Assembly: GCA_030837785.1 (NCBI GenBank)
Contig: JAUQYA010000055.1
Coordinates: 8,839-72,838 of the forward strand
Reading direction: 5' to 3'
Length of the DNA stretch: 64,000 nucleotides
DNA from: Albidovulum sp.
GTDB lineage: Bacteria > Pseudomonadota > Alphaproteobacteria > Rhodobacterales > Rhodobacteraceae
Shown here: one piece after another, positions 1-8,607 of the stretch
Layout of the letters: each line of letters starts with the position of its first letter
Numbering within the stretch: position 1 is the first letter of the stretch
Program-made: the position numbers and the translations under genes
Notes under the pieces: generated by a model
Databases searched by the model: none
Told to the model about the DNA's origin: nothing
What the model saw: only the letters and a program-made list of their open reading frames with translations

Positions 1-2
1 AT

Positions 3-257
3 TGGGCTGATGCGACGGTCGGCGTGAAGGCAACGTTCAAGCTTGCCCCGATGTGGTCGCTGAAAACCTGGGCCATGATCGGGGCCGGCGGGTCTGACCT
101 AAGCTGGGATGTATTGGCGGCGCTCGACTATCAGTTCAACGATGACTGGTCGGCCTCCTTCGGCTACCGAGCAATCGGCGTCAACTACACATCGAACAAC
201 TTCTCGTATGACATGCGGCAATATGGGCCGATCCTCGGTCTGACGCGGCGGTTCTGA
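3..257 (+). CDS. Outer-membrane beta-barrel protein, C-terminal part (5' truncated)
   Basis: Only the last 84 codons lie in the window; the frame is open to the left edge, so the start is outside. The visible part has alternating hydrophobic and polar residues with many aromatics, typical of beta-strands, and ends in Arg-Arg-Phe followed by the stop. A C-terminal Phe is the usual signal for assembly of outer-membrane barrels. The next gene downstream on the same strand also encodes an outer-membrane barrel ending in Phe. The family is not recognised beyond OmpA/OmpW-like barrel; function is unknown. Confidence 0.7.
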   Translation, partial: WADATVGVKATFKLAPMWSLKTWAMIGAGGSDLSWDVLAALDYQFNDDWSASFGYRAIGVNYTSNNFSYDMRQYGPILGLTRRF

Positions 258-403
258 CAGCGCGGGCCGCTCCAACGGAAGATACCAATCGCGTCGCCGC
301 GAAGACGGAACGGGGGTGCTACAGGAGCGTTCCAAGGCTTTGGTGATTGCGGACCGTCCTGGCGACCATCAGCGACGGACGCTAAAGTATGAGGGACATC
401 TTG

Positions 404-1546
404 ATGGGGAAACAACTTAAAACCGTCTGGTGGCGCGACGGGGTGTTCGTTCTCGCTTCGCTGATTTACTCTTGCAGCATTGCGCCAGCCAAGGCTGAGG
501 ACGAGGTCTCGACGCTCATGGCCGATACGCTGACCCAGACTGAGGAAGCGAAGTTCGGCTTCGGCAAGGGGTCGGTAATCGTAGCCCCAATTCCGCTGAA
601 AAATCCGGCGCTGGGCGCCGGCCTGATTGTGACTGGCGGCTACCTTTTCAAGTTCGACGAAAAATCGGACACTTCCTTCGTTGGCGCTGCTGCTGTGCGA
701 ACGAGCAACGGCAGCATGGGGACCGGAATCGCGGCCAATTTGAACTTTGACCAAGGCCGCTGGTCGGTCCTGTCGATGTTCGGCAGGGCCCGGGCAAACT
801 ACTCCATTTATGGCATCGGCACCTTCAGGTTCGGGCCGGTGCCGCTGTCGCAGGAGGGGACATTCGCCCGCGTCGGCGTCGGCTACGGCATAACCGACAC
901 ATTTACGATCGGGGTGGATGCCCAGTACCTCGACACGAAGATCCGCCCCAATGGAGGCGGCACCTTTCCGATCGGAAGCCTGCCCGGGTTTGGCATCGGC
1001 GTGCGCCAGGTGCTTGCCGGACCCAAGATCAGCTTCGATACGCGGGATGACACGATCTACCCCACTCGGGGCCTCTACGCCTCGCTCTTGGTCCAACACG
1101 GGTTCGGGCTCGGCGATTTTGACAATCGCTTCACTAGAGGAACCGTAGTCGTGAAAGGTTACCTTCCGGTCGGCGAGCGTGGCGTTTTGGCTGTCGCCGC
1201 CACCGGCTGCCGGGCCTCGCGCGAGGCGCCATTCTTCAACATGTGCAGCGTAGGAGCCAGCGACAAGTTACGCGGCTACGCGGCCGGGGAATACATCGAC
1301 AATACGCTGTTTTCGGCGCAGGCGGAGTTTCGGTACCGGTTGAGCAGCCGCTGGGGCGTGGCGGCATTCGCCGGAGCATCGGCGGTGGGATCGGACTTTT
1401 CGGGCCTCGGTGAACCGCTCTACGCAGGAGGCATCGGTCTGCGCTATCGTCTGTCGAAAAGTTTCCCGCTGGACTTCAGCATCGATCAGGCAGTCAACGC
1501 TGACGGAGATACGTCCATCTACGTCTATATTGGTCAGCCATTTTGA
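404..1546 (+). CDS. Omp85/surface-antigen (D15) family outer-membrane barrel without POTRA domains
   Basis: A 380-residue exported barrel. I chose the ATG at 404 because GAGGG lies 8-9 bases upstream; an in-frame ATG at 389 is the alternative. The N-terminus is a Sec signal peptide (basic start, hydrophobic core, cleavage after AKA near residue 30). The C-terminal half resembles the BamA/TamA barrel, with an RDDTIYPTRG strand, an LRGY motif and a terminal Phe. At this length there is room for the barrel but not for POTRA repeats, so it is not the essential BamA; it is closer to POTRA-less surface antigens of unknown role. The preceding barrel gene ends 146 bases upstream. Confidence 0.75.
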   Translation: MGKQLKTVWWRDGVFVLASLIYSCSIAPAKAEDEVSTLMADTLTQTEEAKFGFGKGSVIVAPIPLKNPALGAGLIVTGGYLFKFDEKSDTSFVGAAAVRTSNGSMGTGIAANLNFDQGRWSVLSMFGRARANYSIYGIGTFRFGPVPLSQEGTFARVGVGYGITDTFTIGVDAQYLDTKIRPNGGGTFPIGSLPGFGIGVRQVLAGPKISFDTRDDTIYPTRGLYASLLVQHGFGLGDFDNRFTRGTVVVKGYLPVGERGVLAVAATGCRASREAPFFNMCSVGASDKLRGYAAGEYIDNTLFSAQAEFRYRLSSRWGVAAFAGASAVGSDFSGLGEPLYAGGIGLRYRLSKSFPLDFSIDQAVNADGDTSIYVYIGQPF

Positions 1547-1559
1547 GTTTCGCCGGAGA

Positions 1560-2528
1560 CTACCCCCGAAGCACGCAGCGGAACCCGATATGCGTGGTCG
1601 CGGTGTCGATTGCCTCGGGCTGGCGCGCCGCCGGACGGTAACGTCTGCAGTAGCTGGGCGCGCACAGATGTGACCCACCCTTCAGAACCTTTCGCGGAAT
1701 TTGCGCGGGGTCTGCCGGGTCTATGCTGCCTGCGCGATCCAGCGAGCGCGGATTCTGCGGCGCGCAGCAGGGCTTGCCTGCGTCCGCAGCGTGGCGCGCG
1801 ACATACCAGTCCTCGGTCCATTCCCAGACGTTGCCGATCATGTCGTAAAGGCCGTAGACGTTCGGCGGAAAGGCCCGCACAGGCGATGTGCGCGCAAAGC
1901 CATCCTCGACCAGGTTCTCGTTCGGGAAGGCGCCCTGCCAGGTATTGGCCATGTGGCGGCCACCGGGCGTCAGTTCCCCGCCCCAGGCGTATTCGGCATC
2001 CTCTAGCCCGCCGCGCGCCGCGAATTCCCATTCCGCCTCGGTCGGCAGGGATTTTCCGGCCCACGCGGCATAGGCTTCGGCATCGGCATGGGCAATCTGG
2101 ACGACCGGATGGTCGCCTAGGCCTTCGACCGAGGAATCCGGTCCATAGGGATGGCGCCAGTTCGCGCCGACGACATAGCGCCACCAGGGAAGCAGCACGC
2201 CAGAGGGAACTGGCGCGTCCAGCGGCACGAATGCGGCCGAGCCGGGTTGCAGGCATTCCGGCAGCGCGCCAGGATAGTCTTCCGGGCGCGGGGCGATTTC
2301 GGCCCGCGTCACATAGCCGGTCGCGGCGACGAAGCGCGCGAACTGGTCGTTGGTAACCGGCGTCTCGTCGATGGCGAAGGCGTCCACCCGGACCAGGTGG
2401 GCGGGCGCCTCTTCGGGATAGTGGCGGTCCGATCCCATGCGAAACAGCCCGCCCTCGAGCTGAACCATTCCCGGCCGGGCATGACCTGGTCGCGGATCCG
2501 GCGCTTCCGGGCGGACTTCCATGTGCAT
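1560..2528 (-). CDS. Formylglycine-generating enzyme family protein (SUMF1/EgtB-type)
   Basis: A 322-residue protein with the FGE-sulfatase domain throughout: an MVQLEGG..F.MGSD start, PVTNDQFARFV, LPTEAEWEFAARGG, NVWEWTEDWY and a C-terminal IGFRCV. It keeps both cysteines of the copper-dependent active site, Cys289 and Cys294 in LCAPSYCRRYRPAAR, matching the CxxxxC pair of true FGEs. It should therefore convert the CxPxR cysteine of a sulfatase to formylglycine. It lies 39 bases downstream of such a sulfatase on the same strand, so enzyme and substrate are probably co-expressed. AAGGA precedes the ATG at 2528. Confidence 0.9.
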   Translation of the reverse strand: MHMEVRPEAPDPRPGHARPGMVQLEGGLFRMGSDRHYPEEAPAHLVRVDAFAIDETPVTNDQFARFVAATGYVTRAEIAPRPEDYPGALPECLQPGSAAFVPLDAPVPSGVLLPWWRYVVGANWRHPYGPDSSVEGLGDHPVVQIAHADAEAYAAWAGKSLPTEAEWEFAARGGLEDAEYAWGGELTPGGRHMANTWQGAFPNENLVEDGFARTSPVRAFPPNVYGLYDMIGNVWEWTEDWYVARHAADAGKPCCAPQNPRSLDRAGSIDPADPAQIPRKVLKGGSHLCAPSYCRRYRPAARQPEAIDTATTHIGFRCVLRG

Positions 2529-2567
2529 CGCTCGCTGTCCTTGTTTTCTCGTCGTGATCGCGATCGG

Positions 2568-4025
2568 TTACCGACCGGCGAAGATTGGCGGCTGACTGTA
2601 GGTGATCGCGACCATCGTCGGGAAGAGCAGGGGCATCGCCATTTCCCTGGAGAGCCTCAGCACCTCGGCCTGCAACTGCGCCACGACGTCCGGCTTCTGA
2701 TCGGCCAGGTTCGTCGTCTCTCCGGGATCGGCGGCCAAGTCGAACAGTTCGACCATGGGCGGCAGAGAGGCTGTCCAGACCAGCTTCATGTCGCCCTCGC
2801 GCACCGTGCCGCTGGTGAGGTCGACGTTGTAGACCAGGCTCGTGCGCGGAGAGGTGCCGCCGTCGCGGATCGTGGGCCACATGTCCATCCCGTCGAGTTG
2901 CTTGCTTTGGGCAAGCGAGGCGCCGGCCACGCTCGCCAGGGTCGGCAGCATGTCCACCACATGCATCATGCCCGTCACTTCGCCCGCCGGCACCTTGCCC
3001 GGCCAGTTCATCAGCGCGGTCACCAGCGTACCGCCTTCATAGGTACTGCCCTTGCCATCCCGGTAGGGTCCGTTGTCGGCGGGCAGGTCGCCGCTGACAG
3101 CCGATTCGCCGGTGAAGCTGGCCGACTTGACGCCGCCATTGTCGCTCTGGAAGACGATCAGGGTGTTGTCGCGCATGCCCTTGGAGTCAAGCGCAGCCAG
3201 GACGCGCCCGATCTCGTCATCCATGGCGCTGATCATCGCGCTATAGGTGCGGCGGTTTTCATCGGCAACATGGGCATAACGCGCGAGGTATTCCTCGGGC
3301 ACCTGGAAGGGCGTGTGCGGCGCCGTGAAGGCGAGGTAGAGAAAGAGCGGCGCGGCGCCGTCATGCGCTTCGACCACGCGGGCGGCTTCCTGTCCGAACA
3401 AGGTGGTGGCGTAACCTTCCTCTTCGATGACCTCTTCGTTGCGGTACCAGTCCGTGATCCCGTGCGCGGTGTGATCGAAATAGTCGATCTCGCCCACGAG
3501 GGCGCCATAGAAGGTGTCGAAGCCGCGGGAGCGGGGCCAGTATTTCGTATCGGCATGGCCGAGATGCCATTTGCCGACCATCGCGGTGCGGTAGCCCGCA
3601 TCCTTCATCGCCTGCGGCAGGAGATATTCCTCGGTATCAAGGCCATACTTGCCACCGGACGGAATGACGCCCAGCTGCAGGCCATAGCGCAGCGGGTAGC
3701 GCCCGGTCATCAGCGCGGCGCGGGTCGGCGTACACAGGGGCTGGGCGTAGAAGTCCGTCATCTGCGTGCCTTCGGCGGCCAGCTTGTCGATGTTGGGCGT
3801 CAGGATGTCCGAGCCGTGAAATCCCACGTCCTTCCAACCCTGATCGTCCGAGATGATGTAGACGATGTTGGGCGGGGTGTCGCCGGCAGCAACAGCCCGC
3901 TGCGCGGCGCCGATGGCGGCGGCGGCAGTGATGGCCGTGCCGCCGGCCACGAAGGCGCGGCGGCTGATCCCGCACCTGGTGCGAGTTTCGCATGTAGCAT
4001 TCGATCGGCTTGGTAATTGTTCCAT
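2568..4025 (-). CDS. Tat-exported arylsulfatase-type sulfatase
   Basis: A 485-residue type I sulfatase. The start at 4025 has an AGGGAG ribosome binding site; longer versions from 4049 or 4226 have none. A twin-arginine signal (SRRAFVAGG) with AAA-rich core predicts folded export. PNIVYIISDDQ gives metal ligands Asp60 and Asp61. CTPTR at Cys98 is the formylglycine motif, followed by LMTGRYPLRYGL. SDNGG and an alkaline-phosphatase-like fold follow. It hydrolyses a sulfate ester in the periplasm; the substrate is not predictable. Processing is by the FGE encoded just downstream. A Crp/Fnr regulator gene ends 65 bases upstream on the same strand. Confidence 0.92.
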   Translation of the reverse strand: MEQLPSRSNATCETRTRCGISRRAFVAGGTAITAAAAIGAAQRAVAAGDTPPNIVYIISDDQGWKDVGFHGSDILTPNIDKLAAEGTQMTDFYAQPLCTPTRAALMTGRYPLRYGLQLGVIPSGGKYGLDTEEYLLPQAMKDAGYRTAMVGKWHLGHADTKYWPRSRGFDTFYGALVGEIDYFDHTAHGITDWYRNEEVIEEEGYATTLFGQEAARVVEAHDGAAPLFLYLAFTAPHTPFQVPEEYLARYAHVADENRRTYSAMISAMDDEIGRVLAALDSKGMRDNTLIVFQSDNGGVKSASFTGESAVSGDLPADNGPYRDGKGSTYEGGTLVTALMNWPGKVPAGEVTGMMHVVDMLPTLASVAGASLAQSKQLDGMDMWPTIRDGGTSPRTSLVYNVDLTSGTVREGDMKLVWTASLPPMVELFDLAADPGETTNLADQKPDVVAQLQAEVLRLSREMAMPLLFPTMVAITYSQPPIFAGR

Positions 4026-4090
4026 TCGAGTCTTCTCCCTCTTCTTCATTTCGGCGTTAGAGCGGTGTGAGTGGTCATTCTTCGCGTCGC

Positions 4091-4807
4091 TCAGATCAGT
4101 CCGCGCAGTCGTTCTTCCAGTGCCTCCGGGTTCAAGATCGTTATCGAGCCGTAGCCCGGATCGATCAGCCCGCCGCGCTTGAGTTCGGCAAGAAGGTTTG
4201 CGAGCAGGGACCGCGAAACATTGCACAGATCGGCGAGTTCGATCTGGCTGATGTCTATGGTCACCTCGGCATTACGCATTTCCCCCGAAATTGACGGCCC
4301 CCCCCATTGCGGAAGCATCATTCGGCACAGCGACGCGATGACCCGCGCTTCAGGATCGCGGAGACAAAGGTCCTCCCTGAGGCCGAGCGCGCCAACCATG
4401 TGAAAGAAGGTCAGCATGCCCAACCACCGCCAAGCCTCCGGTTGCTCAGCAGCGATACCAAGAAACGCCCTTCCCGGCAGATGAACCATCTGCGTCCGCC
4501 GTGTGGTTCGCAATCCGATCGAGCGCGGCTCACCTGCCAGCAGGCTGCCTTCCCCGGTCCAGAAACCGGTCGAAGCGAAGACGCCGGACCGAGGACCAAA
4601 GACACCTTGCGTCAGAAGGACGTGCAGACCTCCATCGACGACGCCCCACAGGCCATCGCCCTTGTCGTCAGGGCGATAGATCCACTTCCCCTTCTCAATG
4701 CTGTAGAAGTTGCAGCGCTTCAGGACCTCGTCCTGAAATTCTTGCGGTGTGGCCGCCAGCCATCCGCATTGCCGAAGCAGCGCGTATCCGACTTTGCGAT
4801 CAACCAT
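4091..4807 (-). CDS. Crp/Fnr family transcriptional regulator
   Basis: A 238-residue regulator with an N-terminal cyclic-nucleotide-type beta-roll (residues about 15-120), a long dimer helix and a C-terminal winged helix-turn-helix (about 170-225: ISQIELADLCNVSRSLLANLLAELKRGGLI). There is no FNR-type N-terminal Cys cluster, so an iron-sulfur sensor is unlikely. The start at 4807 has GAGGGGG 8 bases upstream; an in-frame extension to 4870 lacks support. It heads the sulfatase/FGE genes on the same strand and probably controls them, by inference from position. Confidence 0.85.
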   Translation of the reverse strand: MVDRKVGYALLRQCGWLAATPQEFQDEVLKRCNFYSIEKGKWIYRPDDKGDGLWGVVDGGLHVLLTQGVFGPRSGVFASTGFWTGEGSLLAGEPRSIGLRTTRRTQMVHLPGRAFLGIAAEQPEAWRWLGMLTFFHMVGALGLREDLCLRDPEARVIASLCRMMLPQWGGPSISGEMRNAEVTIDISQIELADLCNVSRSLLANLLAELKRGGLIDPGYGSITILNPEALEERLRGLI

Positions 4808-5027
4808 TCCCGTTCCCCCTCGCGACAGGTCTATGAAAAATTCTACGCGCAAAACTCCATGTGCGCACAATCCTGGAGTTTTTTGCCTGAACCCTGTTTC
4901 CGGGCAGGCTCGGCGGGCCGGACTGTGCCAAGAGACGGTGAGCCGGCCGGGGAATGGTCTGACACGCTGGATGCCGGGTGGCGGTGTCAGAGGAACTTGG
5001 CTTGCGGTGGTGAAGGGTGCCGACTAG

Positions 5028-5740
5028 GCTGTGTTGACAAAAGGGATTCACAGGGCGCGCTGAACGTGATTCAAGCTGGTATCTGCGATGGAGACCAGCT
5101 TGGCACGAGACCTGATGTCGGACGAGGAGTGGACGTTCCACGAGCGCTTCATCCTTGACCGTCCGCGCCCCGAACGGGCGCAAACCCACGAACCATCGTC
5201 TTGTTCTGGATGGGATTTTCTGGATCGCGCGGACGGGTTCGCCGTGGCGTGATCTTCCCGAGGAGTTCGGCAAGTGGTCGAGCGTCTATCGCCAGTTCCG
5301 TCGGTGGACCCTGGCGGGACTGTGGGAGCAAATCCTGGAGGCTCTGAGCGAGAGCGGGCTGGTCCCGGACGCGCTCCAGATGATCGGCAGCACTGTGATC
5401 CGCGCCCACCATCAGGCAGCGGGCGCAAAAGGCGGACTCCGCGACGGGGTTTCGGCCGTTCAAGGGGTGGCTTCACGACCAAGATCCACCTCCGCGTCAA
5501 CGGCGCAGGTCTCCCCATGAGGTCGGAGATCACGCCAGGGCAGAGACATCGGACTATCAGGGCTTCGATCTCGTCATGGACGACAACCTGCCCGAGCCGT
5601 CGGTCCTGCTGGCTGATCGCGGCTATGACTCTGACAAGGTTCGAGAAACCATGGAAGCGCGCAACATCGTTCCGGTCATCCCGATGCGCAAGTCCCGCAA
5701 GCTGCGCGTGGCCCTGGACCGAACCCTTTACCTGCATCCG
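5028..5740 (+). mobile_element. Truncated, frameshifted IS5-family (IS427-like) insertion sequence
   Basis: The left end is recognisable at about 5028 (GGCTGTGTTGACAAA, typical of IS427-group termini), preceded by CTA. The right end is missing: at about 5735-5742 the transposase sequence runs directly into the 3' part of an opposite-strand helicase gene. An insertion followed by a deletion that removed the IS right end and the helicase C-terminus explains this. No partner terminal repeat is visible. Confidence 0.8.
5088..5740 (+). pseudogene. IS5-family transposase, broken by several frameshifts and 3' truncated
   Basis: The transposase reading passes through three frames. It starts at ATG 5088 (METSLARDLMSDEEWTFHERF), shifts near 5150 into a frame carrying NGRKPTNHRLVLDGIFWIA and WSSVYRQFRRW, shifts near 5437 into a frame with GGFTTKIHLRVN, and shifts near 5545 into one with SDYQGFDLVMDDN, VLLADRGYDSDKVRETME and PVIPMRKSRK. 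The C-terminal part with the last catalytic acidic residue is lost at the junction with the helicase fragment. It cannot make an active transposase. Confidence 0.88.
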
Positions 5741-7298
5741 CCAGCAGGCCATCCATGGCAAGTTCGTGCGCCAGCGACGTGAGCCGCTTCACGGGCCGGG
5801 CATGCCGCTTGGGCAAGGTCTGGGACGGAAGCGAGAGGAGCTTCTCCCACACGTCCTCGGGGATGGCCGGGTTCGGCTTCAGCTCCACCGGGTTGATCAG
5901 CACCCGACGGCCGGGCAGATCCTCGCCTCCGTCCCCGCCCGACATCAGCGCCTTGGCGATATCGGTCACCGAGGCTTCGTCGAAGAAGGGCAGCAGGCAA
6001 TCGACCGAGTTCAGCCGATCGTTGCCGGGAATGCGCCGCGCCAGGGGCGTGCGCACCATCCGGCCCAGAAGCTGGGTGATATGCGTCCTGTCCCGTGCGG
6101 GCCGGAACGAGACCATGACTTCGGCGCGCGGGCAGTCCCAGCCGGTGCTGATCGCATCCTTGGCGATCAGCACCCTGATCCAGTTCGATTCCTGCACACG
6201 TTCCGGCGAGATGTAGGGCACGGCATGGGCCCCGAAGGTCTGGGCGGTATGTTCCCCGAACACATGCGCCACCGCATCCTCGGGCAGGTCCGGCCATTGC
6301 GCATAGATGGTGTCGAGCGCCGCGCCGATATCGTTGTGATCGGGTGCGTTCGGCACCTGCAGCACCATCAGCGGCAGCACGGTGCCGGCATCGTCCTGCT
6401 GCTGGCCATAGGCTTCCCAGGCGGCCGAGATTTCCTTCAGCTTGTCGGTGCCGCGCCGGACGAGCACGGTATCGAACGCCCCCGCATCCGTGGGGACATC
6501 GAGGATGATCGTGTCCTTCAGCAGGCCGGACGCCTGAACCTTGGCGGAATCCACCACCACGTTGGGCAGGGTCGCGCGGCCCTGCATGTCGGACACCGCG
6601 GCGTTGAAGCGCTCGACCGTGGCCGAGATGCCCCAGGCGACCGGAATGCCGGGAACCGGCCCCGAGCCGTTGATCAGCCGCTTGACGATGGTGGTCTTCT
6701 CGCCCGCGCCACTCGCCGCGCGCATCCCGCGATGCGCCTCGTCCAGCACCAGATAAAGCGTCAGCGCCGGGTCGTCGATCGTGTTCTGGATCGTGTCCCA
6801 GATGGTGAAGGATCGGCTGTCGGGCATTAGCCGCATCTGGCCGTCCTTCTCGATTCCCTCGTCGTCGGGCCCCTCGCCGCCGGGATCGTGCCCGCGCACC
6901 AGCAGGCTGGACTTGCCAAGCTTCTGGGTGTTCAGGAATTAGATTTTCCCCGGCTCCAGCACCTCGCGCTGGAAGGTGTTCTGCACCACCACCAGGTCCG
7001 AAAGCGTCAGCCGGTCCGACGCTTCCAGCAGGCGGAACCGCGACTGTTCGTTCAGGGAGGGATCGTCGCTGAACCAGATCACAACCGCGCCGGGGTCCGG
7101 CTCGATGTCGTAATTGTCGTCGCCGTGGAACAGCGCCTCGAACACCGCCGCCGCCATCACGGTCTTGCCCGCGCCCGTGGTGGCCGTCAGCGAGAAGGCG
7201 TGCTTGTCGCCATCCTCGCGCCAGCGCCGGGACGCCTTCTTGAGGTTCTTCAGCACGCTCTCGACGGCTTCTTCCTGATAATCCTTCAGCGCGTACAT
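5728..7298 (-). pseudogene. Type III restriction/DEAD-box helicase (Res-like), nonsense mutation and C-terminal truncation
   Basis: The start at 7298 gives MYALKDYQEEAVESVL and the Walker A TTGAGKT; the DEAH box (LVLDEAHRG) and a SF2 motif III (GISATVERF) follow in the same frame. The frame is interrupted once by a TAA at 6939-6941, where GKI-stop-FLNTQKLGKSS would read through with one base change (probably an original Tyr codon). Later motifs include IRVLIAKDAISTGWDCPRAE and HITQLLGRMVRTPLA. The C-terminal nuclease region is missing, replaced by the IS5 remnant. No methyltransferase partner is nearby. It is a dead restriction or helicase gene. Confidence 0.88.
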
Positions 7299-7329
7299 CG
7301 TGGTCCGCGAATCGTTTATTCAGACCCAA

Positions 7330-7349
7330 TAGTCATAAAAGTCTACTCA
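7330..7349 (+). promoter_or_regulatory. Shared operator-like motif, site A (upstream of the nitronate monooxygenase operon)
   Basis: TAGTCA, seven bases, then CTACTCA. The preceding bases read CCAA. The same arrangement recurs at 16735-16756 (reverse strand) and 25506-25525, each time in an intergenic region of the 7.5-27 kb catabolic island. This copy lies 141 bases before the start at 7491 and 31 bases before the start of the dead helicase gene on the other strand. It is probably a binding site for a regulator of the island. Confidence 0.5.
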
Positions 7350-7490
7350 TTGGCAAATCACTACTGTCCGGCCCCTCGGCCGAAGCGCCACTCCGGAAAA
7401 AGGCTTGACTCGGCCGCTCCACCACTTAACATACCAAGCAGTCATATTTTTCATCCCACTAGTCATTCTTCAGCCCGTGCAAGGACAGCC

Positions 7491-8603
7491 ATGCAGACTG
7501 TGACGACCGAAATGTTCGGGATCGAGGCGCCCATCTTCGCCTTCAGCCATTGCCGCGACGTGGTGGTCGCCACCTCAAAGGCGGGGGGCATGGGCGTGCT
7601 GGGCGCCGCCTGGATGACGCCTGAACATCTGGAGCAGGAACTGAAGTGGATCGATGATCATATCGACGGCCAGCCTTACGGCGTCGATATGGTCTTTGCG
7701 GCGAAATCGACCGAGGTGAAGTTCGCGGACAGTCCGCGCGACCTGCTTCCTGCCGAAAATATCAAATTCATCAATGACCTGATGGATGCAGACGGTATTT
7801 CCCCGCTGCCGGCGGATGAGGTGTCCGGCTGGTATGCCGACTACGCCCGCAACCTGAGCTTCAGCCCCGCCACCAGCGAGGCGCTGCTGGACGTGGCCCT
7901 GCGTCATCCCGTCCGCTTCGTGGTCAGCGCGCTTGGCATCGCGCCGCCGCATGTCATCCAGCGGGTCCATGACCGCGGGATCAAGTTCGGCGCGCTGGTC
8001 GGCACTGCGGATCAGGCGAAAAAGCAGGTTGCGGCCGGGGTGGACGTGATCGTGGCGCAGGGCAGCGAGGCGGGCGGGCATACCGGGCAGATCACCTCCA
8101 TGGTGCTCTGGCCCGAGGTGGTCGATGCCGTCGCGCCGGTTCCGGTGCTGGCAGCGGGCGGCATCGGGCGCGGGCGGCAGATGGCGGCGGCACTGGCGCT
8201 TGGGGCCGAAGGGGTCTGGTGCGGCTCGATCTGGCTTGGCACGGTGGAAAGCGAGCTGACGCCCGACATGCGCGACGTGATTTATGCCGCCGGACCCGAG
8301 GATGCCGTCATCACACTCGGCTATACCGGCAAGCCCTGCCGTGCTGTCCGCAGCAAATATACCGAGGCCTGGCTGCGCCCCGACGCGCCGGCGCCGCTGA
8401 AGCAGGTGCCGTTGCAGTCCATCCTCTCGGGCGAGCCGTTCCGCCGAGCCGAACGCGCGCGTCGCAAGGACTGGATGACCTATTCGGCGGGGCAGATCGT
8501 CGGGCGCGTGAACGGGCCGACCTCGGTGAAAAACGTGATCTACGACATGATCGTGGAATATGCCGAGACCACGGACCGCATTGCGCAGATCACCGGGGAA
8601 TAG
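7491..8603 (+). CDS. Nitronate monooxygenase family FMN enzyme
   Basis: A 370-residue TIM-barrel flavoprotein of the 2-nitropropane dioxygenase/nitronate monooxygenase family. Visible markers are the N-terminal GIEAPIFAFSHCRDVVVATSKAG barrel strand, DMVFAAKSTE, the FMN-phosphate loop AQGSEAGGHTG, VLAAGGIGRGRQ and GAEGVWCGSIWLG. The family oxidises nitronates, but some members act on other small substrates as FMN-dependent oxidases. The ATG at 7491 is the first compatible with family length. It begins a tight plus-strand operon with the two-subunit oxidoreductase (4 bases to the next ATG) and a racemase. Confidence 0.85.
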   Translation: MQTVTTEMFGIEAPIFAFSHCRDVVVATSKAGGMGVLGAAWMTPEHLEQELKWIDDHIDGQPYGVDMVFAAKSTEVKFADSPRDLLPAENIKFINDLMDADGISPLPADEVSGWYADYARNLSFSPATSEALLDVALRHPVRFVVSALGIAPPHVIQRVHDRGIKFGALVGTADQAKKQVAAGVDVIVAQGSEAGGHTGQITSMVLWPEVVDAVAPVPVLAAGGIGRGRQMAAALALGAEGVWCGSIWLGTVESELTPDMRDVIYAAGPEDAVITLGYTGKPCRAVRSKYTEAWLRPDAPAPLKQVPLQSILSGEPFRRAERARRKDWMTYSAGQIVGRVNGPTSVKNVIYDMIVEYAETTDRIAQITGE

Positions 8604-8607
8604 CGCC

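Noticed and set aside
404..1546. Identification as the essential BamA
   Set aside because: The protein has 380 residues and no POTRA repeats; BamA is about twice that length with five POTRA domains.
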